Assembly (NCBI GenBank): GCA_019638285.1
Contig: JAHBUB010000022.1
Location: 1-55,454 of the forward strand
DNA: 55,454 bases
DNA from: Cyclobacteriaceae bacterium
GTDB lineage: Bacteria; Bacteroidota; Bacteroidia; Cytophagales; Cyclobacteriaceae
Reading direction: 5' to 3'
The translations under genes and the position numbers were made by a program. Positions 46,780 through 55,265 of this stretch are shown here, one piece after another. Within the stretch, counting starts at the first letter, position 1; each line of letters starts with the position of its first letter. The notes under the pieces are model-generated. The model worked only from the letters and a program-made list of their open reading frames with translations, did not search any database and was not told the DNA's origin.

Positions 46780-48021
46780 CTATTCCAACTTTTTGTAAAA
46801 ATATAATTCGTAACTGGGAAGCAAATCTGGATGAGCAATCTTTATAAGGTCTTTTAGTATAATATCTGGTCGTGAGTATCCAAGCTCCAGGTATTCACTG
46901 CCCCCGGTGGCTCCCTTTCTGGCATCATAGGTATAAACATTTGAATCTTTAAAGGCGTTGAATAATGAATACCTGCTTTCGCTACTTCTCATCTCCTGTA
47001 GTGATTCAAATGAACCCACACCAATCCAATAGTTTGCTTCTTTTCCTTTGGCATAAATAGTTTCAAAACTAAATTTCAAAAAGCCATTGCTTGGATCATC
47101 ATCCCATAAATAATGATAACCGGCATCGCGAAATAGTGTGGCCGCGTAATTTTTCCCTCCGGGCAGAAACCAGGCATCGCCATAAAGAATACCGCTGATA
47201 ACCGTGGGCCGAAAACTAATCATTTTAACCAATTCCAGATTGGCCTGATACTCATCTTTGATTTCGTTAAAGACAGAATCGGCCATGGCTTCTTTACCAA
47301 GAAACAAAGCCATAAATTTTATCCACTCAGCGCGGCCAAGCGGGTGATCTTCCAGGTACTCACCATTGATCACAACCGGTATTCCAAACGATTTAATTTT
47401 ATTGAGTTTGGATAAATCACCTGCGGTAGAATACCCCATTACTAGATCTGGTTTTAATGAGACTAATAGTTCCAAGTTCATTTCTTTATCAATGCCCAGA
47501 TCTGTAACAAGCCCAGCATCAATTCTTTCTCTGGCGCTCGTTGAACTAATTAAGGATGGATCTGGAAATCCCACTAATTTGTCAGTAGCATTGAGATTGT
47601 CCAAAAGGGCAATATGCGAGGTAGAGGTGCAAACAATTTTATCAATCGGAGTTCTGATTACTTGCAGGTCATTATCATGATCAGGAATTTTTTCATTTTT
47701 TGGAACAAGTAAATACTTGATGGAAGAGGAAGCATTGGGATAAGGATTGTGTAGTATCACCTCCTTGCTGTTACCTAAATTTTTAACACTAAATCCTTTC
47801 GCAAATTCTGTGGTTGTTGCTTCTACCAAACTCGTTTTATTATTTTCCTTGCAAGCTATTACTCCATTGAATAGTATTAGGAGTATAAAAAAACTGAAAA
47901 TAGACTTTCTGTAGGTGAGCCCATGTCGGCTATTCTCTATTCGAACCCTCGAAACTACAAAACAATAAAACGGACGCTTGAGTTGATCTTTAATTTTATT
48001 AAGAGGTGTGCGTGAAATCAT
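46780..48021 (-). CDS. BtuF-like periplasmic binding lipoprotein (probable B12/cobinamide)
   Basis: About 413 residues from ATG 48021. A hydrophobic segment (FSFFILLILFNGVIAC) ends in a lipobox near residue 56, preceded by an unusually long basic N-region. The mature protein is a class III solute-binding protein: VCTSTSHIALLDNL, KLVGFPDP, LELLVSLKPDLVMGY, GIPVVINGEYLEDHPLGRAEWIKFMALFLGKE (split) and a C-terminal ELGYSRPDIILKDLIKIAHP. It lies divergent to a riboswitch-controlled BtuB gene, so a corrinoid ligand is likely; ferric siderophore binding is the alternative. No ABC permease is adjacent. A longer reading to 48162 would run antisense through the riboswitch and is rejected. Confidence 0.78.
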   Translation of the reverse strand: MISRTPLNKIKDQLKRPFYCFVVSRVRIENSRHGLTYRKSIFSFFILLILFNGVIACKENNKTSLVEATTTEFAKGFSVKNLGNSKEVILHNPYPNASSSIKYLLVPKNEKIPDHDNDLQVIRTPIDKIVCTSTSHIALLDNLNATDKLVGFPDPSLISSTSARERIDAGLVTDLGIDKEMNLELLVSLKPDLVMGYSTAGDLSKLNKIKSFGIPVVINGEYLEDHPLGRAEWIKFMALFLGKEAMADSVFNEIKDEYQANLELVKMISFRPTVISGILYGDAWFLPGGKNYAATLFRDAGYHYLWDDDPSNGFLKFSFETIYAKGKEANYWIGVGSFESLQEMRSSESRYSLFNAFKDSNVYTYDARKGATGGSEYLELGYSRPDIILKDLIKIAHPDLLPSYELYFYKKLE

Positions 48022-48044
48022 GCCTACAAGTTTCAAATAATTTT

Positions 48045-48052
48045 TACATTTG
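48045..48052 (+). promoter_or_regulatory. Candidate -7 box for the riboswitch/BtuB transcript
   Basis: TACATTTG matches the TAnnTTTG box and lies just before the riboswitch. No clear TTTG is found at the -33 position, so only half of the promoter is supported. Confidence 0.4.
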
Positions 48053-48065
48053 CAATGCATTTGGT

Positions 48066-48268
48066 TTTGATCGTGTAGACTACACCATCGAATTAAAAGG
48101 GAATCCGGTGATTTGTCATTTTGACAAAAATTCCGAAACTGTTCCCGCAACTGTGAGCCCAACTCCAGAGAATCGGAGTAAGCTTTTGCTACTCATGTCA
48201 TTGTTCGCCAACTGGCGGATGAGAAGGCGGCAAAAGTTGGGTAAGTCAGGAGACCTGCCATCTGCAAA
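48066..48268 (+). ncRNA. Cobalamin riboswitch
   Basis: Core elements appear in the right order: a GTGTAG/CTACAC-type hairpin at 48073-48086, AAAAGGGAATCCGGTG at about 48095-48110, CCCGCAACTGTGAGCCC at about 48144-48161, and the B12 box AGTCAGGAGACCTGCC at 48244-48259. It precedes the BtuB-like gene by about 100 bp and should reduce its expression when adenosylcobalamin or a related corrinoid is abundant. The exact ends are approximate. Confidence 0.92.
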
Positions 48269-48367
48269 ACTTAATTCAATGCTTCGGGTAAAAAGCAGAG
48301 AATGGCAAATGCCTCCATTTCCGTTCCTTTCTTTTTACTCCTTTTTTCAACCATTAACCTATTTATT

Positions 48368-50269
48368 ATGAAAAAGGAGAAAAAAATGTGGCCAATTGTA
48401 CTAATTGTCCTTGGGTTGCTGGAACCCCATCTCATCACTGCACAGCAAGATTCCATAAAGTCGTTTGACCTGGATGAAGTAGTAATTACAGCTACGAAAT
48501 TTCCTAAAAGTAGGAGTGAAACAGGGAAAGTGGTCACTATAATTGATTCAGATATTTTGCAACGAAGTGCCGGGAAAGATCTCTCACAGTTGCTTAATGA
48601 ACAATCTGGATTAATGATCAACGGGGCCAACTCAAATCCGGGAAAGGACAAATCAACATACCTGAGGGGAGCCAAAAGTGAGTACACTGTCTTTTTAATT
48701 GATGGTATTCCCGTGAGTGATCCTTCGGGTGCAGGAGGCGCCTTTGATCCCAGGATGTTTTCATTGGATCAGTTGGAGAGAATTGAAATTTTAAAGGGGA
48801 GCCAATCTACGCTTTATGGCAGTGATGCCATTGCTGGAGTGATTAATCTGATTACCAAAAAGGAAGGAAACAAACCTTTTGGAGGGAGTACTTCCATCGG
48901 CTTTGGAAGCTTTGGTATGCTTAAAGGTAGCGCTAGCCTTCAGGGTTCAACTTCGGTGGCAGATTACCATGTTGGCTATAGCCATATGAGTGCAGATGGG
49001 ATCAGCGAAGCGAAAGACATAAACAATGTAGGCGGATTTGATAAAGATGGTTTCGCTCAAAATTCTTTGAATGCAAGTCTGGGGTTAAAAATTGTACCCT
49101 CGCTAACACTCACTCCCTTTTTTAGATATACAGATTATAAAGGAGATTTTGACGGAGGTTCATTTACTGATGATAACTCTTCTTACACATCAACACTTAT
49201 TAATCCGGGCTTCAGCTCAAAATACAATCTTGCAAAGGGAGCCATTAATTTTTTGTATGGATACAATAGCACTGACAGAAAGTTTGACGGACCGTTTGGG
49301 CCCACATCGTATAAAGGAAGATTTGGTAATGCTGATTTGTTTTTTAATTATGATTTAAGCAATAGACTTCAACTGCTAACAGGAATTAACTACCAAAATT
49401 TGAAAATGGTTGATGCCTCTTTGCCTGTTGAAGACCCAGATGCACAGTTGGTAAGTCCTTATGTTTCATTGTTTGTACACAATGCCGGTGGCTTCGCATT
49501 GGAGTTGGGTGGAAGGTACAACCATCATAGTAAATATGGCAGCAATTCGACCTTTAGCATTAATCCTTCTTATAGTATTAATCACAGCACTAAGATATTT
49601 TTAAATTATTCCACGGGATTCAAAGCACCCACGCTTCAGCAGCTTTATGGTGCATTCGGGCCCAATGAAAACCTAAAGCCTGAAAGAAGCGCAAGCAGTG
49701 AAGCAGGATTGGAATTTTTAGTAAATAATAAGCTTGAAACCAGACTGGTATTTTTTAACCGTGCTGTTGAGGATATAATCATTTATACTTATGCCAGCGG
49801 AAATATAAATCTGAATGAGCAGAATGATTTTGGGTTTGAACTAGAGCCTTCATTCAAGATAAGTGACAAGGTGCACGTTAAAGCATATTATTCTTTTGTA
49901 GATGGTAAAGTGACAACAAAAGAGAATGGAAAGGATTCCACTTATTTTAATTTATTTCGTAGGCCAAAACATACTTTAGGACTGAATGTAGGGGTTCAGG
50001 CCAATTCAAAACTTTTCATTAGTCTAAATGCCAGAACTTTTAGCGAGCGAAAGGATTTATTTTTTAATCCTGCTAACTTTTACACTGCGGAACAAGTTAA
50101 CCTGGATGCTTATGTGTTAGTAGACGTATATGCGGAATATAAAATGATAACTGACCGGCTTAATTTGTTCATAGACCTTCGTAATATTCTCAATCGGGAC
50201 TATACCGAGATATATGGTTATAACACGATGGGCATTAATTTAAATGCAGGATTGAGTTTTAGATTTTAA
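48368..50269 (+). CDS. TonB-dependent outer-membrane receptor, BtuB-like
   Basis: About 633 residues from ATG 48368, which gives a signal peptide (MWPIVLIVLGLLEPHLITAQ); a longer start at 48302 would begin next to the riboswitch B12 box. The TonB box region is LDEVVITATKFPKS. The plug domain carries LLNEQSGLMINGA, STYLRGAKSEYTVFLIDGIPVSDPSG (split) and RIEILKGSQSTLYGSDAIAGVINLITKK (split). The rest is a 22-strand barrel ending in the aromatic GLSFRF. The size and the upstream cobalamin riboswitch identify it as a B12 uptake receptor. A Cys-rich gene follows after 8 bp. Confidence 0.9.
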   Translation: MKKEKKMWPIVLIVLGLLEPHLITAQQDSIKSFDLDEVVITATKFPKSRSETGKVVTIIDSDILQRSAGKDLSQLLNEQSGLMINGANSNPGKDKSTYLRGAKSEYTVFLIDGIPVSDPSGAGGAFDPRMFSLDQLERIEILKGSQSTLYGSDAIAGVINLITKKEGNKPFGGSTSIGFGSFGMLKGSASLQGSTSVADYHVGYSHMSADGISEAKDINNVGGFDKDGFAQNSLNASLGLKIVPSLTLTPFFRYTDYKGDFDGGSFTDDNSSYTSTLINPGFSSKYNLAKGAINFLYGYNSTDRKFDGPFGPTSYKGRFGNADLFFNYDLSNRLQLLTGINYQNLKMVDASLPVEDPDAQLVSPYVSLFVHNAGGFALELGGRYNHHSKYGSNSTFSINPSYSINHSTKIFLNYSTGFKAPTLQQLYGAFGPNENLKPERSASSEAGLEFLVNNKLETRLVFFNRAVEDIIIYTYASGNINLNEQNDFGFELEPSFKISDKVHVKAYYSFVDGKVTTKENGKDSTYFNLFRRPKHTLGLNVGVQANSKLFISLNARTFSERKDLFFNPANFYTAEQVNLDAYVLVDVYAEYKMITDRLNLFIDLRNILNRDYTEIYGYNTMGINLNAGLSFRF

Positions 50270-50277
50270 CCTTCTTT

Positions 50278-50619
50278 ATGGAAGATACAGCCCACACAAA
50301 AATGTGCAAAGAATGTAATGCTCATTTTTTGTGTGGGCCTTTATCTGACAGAAATCTTTGTTGGTTTTCTTCCATTACCAGCGAACTTGATTTGAATATC
50401 AAAGATTGTATGTGTAAACCCTGTTTTATTACACTTTTCAATAAGCAGGTGGACCAGTTTACTAAAGGCATGGAACGAGATTTTACCAGACATCAAATCT
50501 CAGAATCCGTTGAGGGGATTGATTTTTATATTGAGTCGGGTAGGTACGTCTTTACTAAACTTTACCATCTTAAGCGGGGATACTGTTGCGGTAGCGGCTG
50601 CAGGCATTGCCCTTACTGA
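50278..50619 (+). CDS. Cys-rich protein: CWC-type N-terminus plus DUF5522 C-terminus
   Basis: A 113-residue protein. Residues 9-30 (CKECNAHFLCGP ... LCWF) follow the Cys_rich_CWC pattern, except that the last Cys of C-W-C is Phe. Residues 85-113 (YVFTKLYHLKRGYCCGSGCRHCPY, split) match DUF5522, a short motif thought to bind metal. Ten cysteines suggest metal binding or redox function; the function of either part is unknown. It starts 8 bp after the BtuB-like gene and is probably under the same riboswitch, which suggests a role in corrinoid handling (inference). Confidence 0.8.
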   Translation: MEDTAHTKMCKECNAHFLCGPLSDRNLCWFSSITSELDLNIKDCMCKPCFITLFNKQVDQFTKGMERDFTRHQISESVEGIDFYIESGRYVFTKLYHLKRGYCCGSGCRHCPY

Positions 50620-50639
50620 ATTAATAAATTCATTATTTT
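50617..50639 (+). terminator. Possible AT-rich terminator between convergent genes
   Basis: TGAATT (50617-50622) pairs perfectly with AATTCA (50627-50632) around AATA and is followed by TTATTTTT. It starts at the stop codon of the Cys-rich gene and lies directly at the end of meaB. The stem is AT-rich, so the call is tentative. Confidence 0.35.
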
Positions 50640-51664
50640 TGGTTGGTCAGTAACTTTATAAAGCTGTCAACGATTTCGCGTGATGCGGCACCTGGACTGA
50701 CCATACCTTGCTCAACTTGAAGCTCGGCTTTTTTTACTTTCTCGATGAGAATTTTATGCTTCATTATTTCTTCCATTATCCTGCTTTCAATAGAAGAGTG
50801 AAACCAATGTTTATTTTGTTCTACACGCTGTAACTCAAAAAAACCTCTTGAGGCAGTAAATGTTTTAAAGTCCTCGATCATTTCCCAGGTTTCCTTTAAA
50901 CCAAATTTTTCGATGGCCGATGAAACCAGCACTTTGGGTGTCCAGCCTGATGTTGGCGGTGGAAAAAGATGGAGCGCGTGTTGATAATCGGCTTTGGCTT
51001 GGTTAGCCCTTTTTTTGTTATCTCCATCTGCCTTTGTGATGACTACTCCATCAGCCATTTCCATGATTCCTTTTTTTATCCCCTGAAGCTCATCTCCCGC
51101 ACCACCAATCAGCAGTAACAAGAAGAAGTCTACCATGCTTCTAACAGAAACTTCAGACTGTCCTACACCCACTGTCTCTACAATGATCACATCAAATCCT
51201 GCCGCTTCACACAATAAAATGGCCTCTCTGGTTTTGTGTGCTACACCCCCCAAAGCATTTGCTGAAGAAGTGGGTCTAATAAAGGCATTGTCATCACGAG
51301 ACAATTCATCCATTCTTGTTTTATCCCCCAATATACTTCCCTTAGTGCGTTGGCTGCTTGGATCTATGGCCAAGACAGCCAATTTTTTTCCGATCGAAGT
51401 GAGGTGCTTTCCGAATGATTCTATAAAAGTGCTCTTGCCTACTCCCGGTATGCCTGTTATACCTACGCGAACAGAATTTCCTGTATGTGGTAATATTTTT
51501 TGAATTAACTCTTCCGACAACATTTGATCTGAAGAAAGCAGGCTCTCTACCAGTGTAATTGCCCTGCTTAAAACAACCCGATCATGACTGAGAATGCCAT
51601 GGGCGTATGCATCGACTGTAAGTCTGGAGGTGGATGGAGTAGGCTTACGTGTAGGGCTTTCCAT
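50633..51664 (-). CDS. meaB: Methylmalonyl-CoA mutase-associated GTPase MeaB (ArgK)
   Basis: A 343-residue G3E GTPase that protects and reloads the adenosylcobalamin of methylmalonyl-CoA mutase. Walker A is GITGIPGVGKSTFIESFG near residue 73. Also visible are LAVLAIDPSSQRTKGSILGDKTRM (split, near residue 95), IIVETVGVGQSEVSV near residue 155 (Walker B/switch II), and VVITKADGDNKKRA near residue 207. The C-terminal helices form the dimerisation arm. The mutase genes are not in the window, but the B12 uptake genes are next to it, convergent. Confidence 0.94.
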   Translation of the reverse strand: MESPTRKPTPSTSRLTVDAYAHGILSHDRVVLSRAITLVESLLSSDQMLSEELIQKILPHTGNSVRVGITGIPGVGKSTFIESFGKHLTSIGKKLAVLAIDPSSQRTKGSILGDKTRMDELSRDDNAFIRPTSSANALGGVAHKTREAILLCEAAGFDVIIVETVGVGQSEVSVRSMVDFFLLLLIGGAGDELQGIKKGIMEMADGVVITKADGDNKKRANQAKADYQHALHLFPPPTSGWTPKVLVSSAIEKFGLKETWEMIEDFKTFTASRGFFELQRVEQNKHWFHSSIESRIMEEIMKHKILIEKVKKAELQVEQGMVSPGAASREIVDSFIKLLTNQK

Positions 51665-51751
51665 GGTTAGTTTTTAGCGGATAATAATAGAATGGCTTAG
51701 GATATTTCGACAATTAGACCAAGAAGAATTTTTAAAACACATTGTTCTCAG

Positions 51752-51797
51752 ACAAAAGTGTAGTTTTCATTGCAGTGTACAATAACCACACTTTTGT
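51752..51797. repeat. Hairpin in the meaB-CHASE2 gene spacer
   Basis: ACAAAAGTGT (51752-51761) is perfectly complementary to ACACTTTTGT (51788-51797); after one mismatch GTT/AAC adds three more pairs. The 263-bp spacer otherwise contains only a candidate promoter for the plus-strand gene. It could be an operator or mRNA hairpin. Confidence 0.55.
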
Positions 51798-51862
51798 GTC
51801 GTAGGGAAGGGACTTGACCCATATGATACTGATATCCTGCATTGTCAGTAAAATATTGATTA

Positions 51863-51895
51863 TTTGGTACTAATGAACAATCTGGATTAAATTTA
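51863..51895 (+). promoter_or_regulatory. Possible promoter for the CHASE2 gene
   Basis: TTTG (51863-51866) is followed after 21 bp by TAAATTTA (51888-51895), one base off TAnnTTTG, 33 bp before the start codon. Confidence 0.38.
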
Positions 51896-51927
51896 CTGAT
51901 TGTTGCTATCAACTCTTATCCCTTTTC

Positions 51928-53238
51928 ATGAAAAGATTCTGGATTGATTGTACGCTTGCTACTGCATTTGTGTTTGTGACACTCGGAGGCATAGTAGCAA
52001 TCACAGACTTAAAAATATTTAGTGCATTTGACCCATTGGGAGAAGCTTTGGGTGATGTGGAGATGACTGATATCGCCTTCTCGCAACTTCGGAATGAGCC
52101 TGAACTCGATCTGAATGTAGTCATGGTGAACGTATCAAAACTATCGAGGCGCGAGATTGCCCAGCAGATCAGCCTCATTAGTCAATACCATCCCAAAGTT
52201 ATTGGGGTCGATGTCTTTTTCAATTGCCCTAGTAACCTTCGTGATACAATTAGCTGCCCGGCTTTAGCGGATCCAATGGGGAATTATATGCTGGCTCAGG
52301 CCATTAAAGATGCCGGAAATGTAGTGCTTGTATCAAAAGTACTTCAAAGTGATTCGTTATTCAATGAGGGAATAGTAGACCAGTACGATTCGCTAAGACG
52401 TACCGATTTAGATATACGAGGCAATGCGATGGAAGGATTTGCCAATCTGGAAACGGATGCTGAGGATCAGGAATCTTTCAAGACCTGTCGTAGTTTCGTT
52501 CCTCGGATACCCATGATCCATGGCGACACAGCACTTGCCTTTTCTGTTAAAATAGCCATGCTCTATGACTCGGTGAAAACAAAGAAATTTCTGGCGCGAA
52601 ACAATTATTCAGAAACCATAAATTATCGGGGTAACATCCTTGATCTCCACAATGCTTCAGCCTTTTCAGGGAGGTATTTTGCGTTGGATTGGTATCAGGC
52701 ATTGGATCCTGAATATGTTTTACCAGAACTGATCAAGGATAAAATTGTGATATTGGGATACATGGGAGATGATTTTGATGATACCTCCTGGGATGATAAA
52801 TTTTTTACCCCTTTAAATAAACAGTATGCTGGTAAAACCAATCCTGATATGTATGGCCCGGTAGTGCATGCCAATATTATATCTATGATCCTAAATGAAG
52901 ACTATATTGATGAATTGTCAGATTGGCAGGAGTGGATAGTTGCCATCACTCTATGTTTTATAAACGTGGCATTATTTTGGTTTATATATAATAGATCACC
53001 CGATTGGTTTGATGCAGTCAGTGTGCTTCTGCAGTTAATACAGATAATTTTGCTTTCATTTTTAATGATTTATTTCTTTAACTGGTACAGCTTCAAACTC
53101 GATTTAACCATTACGTTGGCTGCTTTGGCTGTAGTGGGTACAGTTTTTGAGCTTTATCAGAGTGCGATTTTAATGGCATTTGAGTGGGTAAAAAAGAGGC
53201 TTACCAAACGGAAAGACACGGTATTAACACCTGAATAG
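51928..53238 (+). CDS. CHASE2-domain membrane protein without a cytoplasmic output domain
   Basis: A 436-residue protein. Residues 7-27 are an N-terminal membrane helix. Residues 30-320 form a CHASE2-type extracytoplasmic sensor (VVMVNVSKLSRREIAQQISLI, PKVIGVDVFF, MLAQAIKDAGNVVLVSKVL, IVILGYMGDDFDD, GPVVHANIISMILNEDYIDEL, split). Three C-terminal membrane helices follow at about 329-348, 362-386 and 390-415. CHASE2 domains usually feed kinase, cyclase or phosphatase domains; none is present here, so the signal must pass to another protein or the membrane part itself is the output. A FecR-like gene follows after 42 bp. The ligand is unknown. Confidence 0.82.
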   Translation: MKRFWIDCTLATAFVFVTLGGIVAITDLKIFSAFDPLGEALGDVEMTDIAFSQLRNEPELDLNVVMVNVSKLSRREIAQQISLISQYHPKVIGVDVFFNCPSNLRDTISCPALADPMGNYMLAQAIKDAGNVVLVSKVLQSDSLFNEGIVDQYDSLRRTDLDIRGNAMEGFANLETDAEDQESFKTCRSFVPRIPMIHGDTALAFSVKIAMLYDSVKTKKFLARNNYSETINYRGNILDLHNASAFSGRYFALDWYQALDPEYVLPELIKDKIVILGYMGDDFDDTSWDDKFFTPLNKQYAGKTNPDMYGPVVHANIISMILNEDYIDELSDWQEWIVAITLCFINVALFWFIYNRSPDWFDAVSVLLQLIQIILLSFLMIYFFNWYSFKLDLTITLAALAVVGTVFELYQSAILMAFEWVKKRLTKRKDTVLTPE

Positions 53239-53280
53239 AATATTAATTAGTAATTTACATACCAAACACTCAATAACACC

Positions 53281-54183
53281 ATGAAAAACAGCAAGTTAGT
53301 TCTAGTCTTAGGCTTTATTTTTGCAATTACTGCAGCATTTGGACAGGATTACGCCTTTAAAGTGCTTGCCAATAAAGGAGCCAATGAAGTAAAAAGTGGT
53401 GACTCTTGGGAGGCCATAAAGACAGGTGCAAGCCTGAATGCCAATGATGAGGTAAGGCTCTCCGAAAACGCCTATCTGGGGCTTATCTATAAAACCGGAA
53501 AGCCACTTGAGGTAAAAAAGGCAGGATCTCATAAAGTAGCCGATTTGGCTGCTCAGGTTCAGGGTGAGGGTACCAGCGTTCTAAATAAGTATACGGACTT
53601 CATCTTAAGCAGTAATTCAGCGGAGGCAAAAAAGAACAGGTTAAGCGCTACTGGGGCTGTTACGCGTGGATTGGAAGACATTAAGCTTTATTTACCTGAA
53701 AATCAGAATTCCGGAGTATTTAGCAAAAAGGTTGTGATTAATTGGGGTGCGGAGAAGGGTGGTGCACCTTATATCGTATCGTTAAAAAATATGTTTGATG
53801 ATGAGTTGATGAAGGTAGAGACCCCTGAATATTCCGTTGAGATAGACCTTTCGGACCCTAAATTGGCCAATGAGTCTGCTATTTTAATTGAAGTGAGGTC
53901 AAAAGCAGATCCCAATGTGAAATCAGCCACACGCCTCATTAAGAAATTGTCTGCGGCTGAGCAGGAAAGAGTCACCAAATCCCTTTCTGAGATCCAGGGT
54001 GTGGTGGATGAAAACACCGCTCTTAATAAATTTATTATGGCAGGGTTCTACGAGGAAAACAAGCTCTATGTAGACGCCATTACCTCTTATGAGGAGGCAA
54101 TTAAAATGGCTCCTGATGTAACTACTTATAAGGAAGCTTATGAAGAGTTTCTTTTGAGGAACAAACTGAAGCCTCAGAAATAA
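53281..54183 (+). CDS. Periplasmic FecR-like protein with C-terminal TPR-like helices
   Basis: A 300-residue exported protein with a signal peptide (KLVLVLGFIFAITAAFGQ). Residues 22-95 look like a FecR-type beta domain (VLANKGANEV, ASLNANDEVRLSENAYLGLIYKTGKPLEV, split). A middle domain of about 100 residues resembles an Ig-like fold (VVINWGAEKGGAPYIVSL, VEIDLSDPKLANESAILIEVRSK). The C-terminus (FIMAGFYEENKLYVDAITSYEEAIKMAP, split) is a single TPR-like unit. It is probably co-transcribed with the CHASE2 gene. A strong terminator follows. Function unknown; a partner of the CHASE2 sensor is my inference. Confidence 0.72.
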   Translation: MKNSKLVLVLGFIFAITAAFGQDYAFKVLANKGANEVKSGDSWEAIKTGASLNANDEVRLSENAYLGLIYKTGKPLEVKKAGSHKVADLAAQVQGEGTSVLNKYTDFILSSNSAEAKKNRLSATGAVTRGLEDIKLYLPENQNSGVFSKKVVINWGAEKGGAPYIVSLKNMFDDELMKVETPEYSVEIDLSDPKLANESAILIEVRSKADPNVKSATRLIKKLSAAEQERVTKSLSEIQGVVDENTALNKFIMAGFYEENKLYVDAITSYEEAIKMAPDVTTYKEAYEEFLLRNKLKPQK

Positions 54184-54204
54184 TTTTCGGGTTTCATAAA
54201 AACC

Positions 54205-54241
54205 AAAAACCCCATTCTTAGCAAAAGGATGGGGTTTTTCT
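54205..54241 (+). terminator. Terminator after the FecR-like gene
   Basis: AAAAACCCCAT (54205-54215) pairs with ATGGGGTTTTT (54229-54239), an 11-bp stem that ends in a T-run, 22 bp after the stop codon. Confidence 0.92.
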
Positions 54242-54266
54242 ATTTATGCCAGTCAGATTTATTGCC

Positions 54267-54297
54267 CTTGTATGGCGCAATTATTATCCTAATTTTG
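54267..54297 (+). promoter_or_regulatory. Promoter of sucD
   Basis: CTTG (54267-54270), one base off TTTG, lies exactly 19 bp before TAATTTTG (54290-54297). The start codon is at 54319. Confidence 0.65.
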
Positions 54298-54318
54298 TGA
54301 CCTAACATAAGCACTATC

Positions 54319-55197
54319 ATGAGCGTATTGGTAAATAAAAACTCCAGAATAATTGTCCAAGGATTTACAGGTACGGAAGGATCATTCCATGCCGGTCAAA
54401 TGATTGAATATGGAACTAATGTTGTAGGCGGAGTAACACCTGGCAAAGGGGGACAGGAGCACTTGGGGCGTCCTGTTTTCAATACCGTAAAAGAGGCTGT
54501 TGAAAAGACAGGAGCAGATGTGTCTATCATTTTTGTACCTCCTGCATTTGCGGCAGACTCTATTTTGGAAGCAGCAGAAGGTGGGATTAAAGTGATTGTA
54601 GCGATTACCGAAGGCATTCCTGTAAAGGACATGATGGTGGTAAAAAAATATGTAAAAGAAAAGGGAGTAACCCTGATTGGCCCCAATTGTCCAGGAGTAA
54701 TAACACCAGGAGAGGCCAAGGTGGGTATTATGCCCGGTTTTGTGTTTAAAAAGGGTAGGATCGGTGTGGTATCAAAATCGGGAACACTTACCTATGAGGC
54801 GGCAGATCAAATTGTAAAGGCAGGGTTAGGAATATCAACCGCTATCGGTATTGGCGGAGACCCAATTATTGGGACGCCTACAAAGGATGCAGTAGAAATG
54901 CTGATGAATGATCCTGAAACAGATGCCGTGGTAATGATCGGAGAGATTGGAGGAAACTATGAAGCGATGGCGGCCCGTTGGATCAAGGAAAGTGGAATCA
55001 AAAAGCCAGTAGTGGGCTTTATTGCAGGGCAAACAGCACCTCCCGGACGAAGAATGGGGCATGCCGGAGCCATTATTGGTGGAGCTGAAGATACCGCAGA
55101 AGCAAAAATGAAGATTATGCGTGAATGTGGCATCCACGTGGTGGAATCACCAGCCCTTATCGGTGAGACCATGCTAAAGGCATTGGGAAAGAATTAA
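54319..55197 (+). CDS. sucD: Succinate-CoA ligase, alpha subunit
   Basis: A 292-residue subunit of the TCA-cycle enzyme that interconverts succinyl-CoA and succinate with NDP phosphorylation. The CoA-binding N-terminus includes [36 protein letters not shown] (split, residues 11-46). [20 protein letters not shown] is near residue 122. The phosphohistidine lies in [12 protein letters not shown] near residue 246. Length is typical. The beta subunit gene is not adjacent; in this phylum the two genes are often apart. It has its own promoter. Confidence 0.97.
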   Translation: MSVLVNKNSRIIVQGFTGTEGSFHAGQMIEYGTNVVGGVTPGKGGQEHLGRPVFNTVKEAVEKTGADVSIIFVPPAFAADSILEAAEGGIKVIVAITEGIPVKDMMVVKKYVKEKGVTLIGPNCPGVITPGEAKVGIMPGFVFKKGRIGVVSKSGTLTYEAADQIVKAGLGISTAIGIGGDPIIGTPTKDAVEMLMNDPETDAVVMIGEIGGNYEAMAARWIKESGIKKPVVGFIAGQTAPPGRRMGHAGAIIGGAEDTAEAKMKIMRECGIHVVESPALIGETMLKALGKN

Positions 55198-55239
55198 ACT
55201 TTCTTATGTTAGTATGATACCGGTACAATGAGCAAACAA

Positions 55240-55265
55240 GGGATGTTATTTTTATCCCCTTTTTG
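55240..55265 (+). terminator. Possible terminator after sucD
   Basis: GGGAT (55240-55244) pairs with ATCCC (55254-55258), extended by AA/TT around a bulged C, and leads into CCTTTTTTG. It lies about 45 bp after the stop. The stem is short. Confidence 0.45.

Noticed and set aside
48022-48162. Upstream extension of the BtuF-like gene
   Set aside because: The added residues are antisense to the riboswitch and rich in Cys/His/Gln without similarity to a signal peptide, so the start at 48021 was kept.
48006-48371. Open frame of 121 codons across the cobalamin riboswitch
   Set aside because: It coincides with the conserved riboswitch core on the same strand and has no protein-like composition; the conserved RNA explains the sequence.
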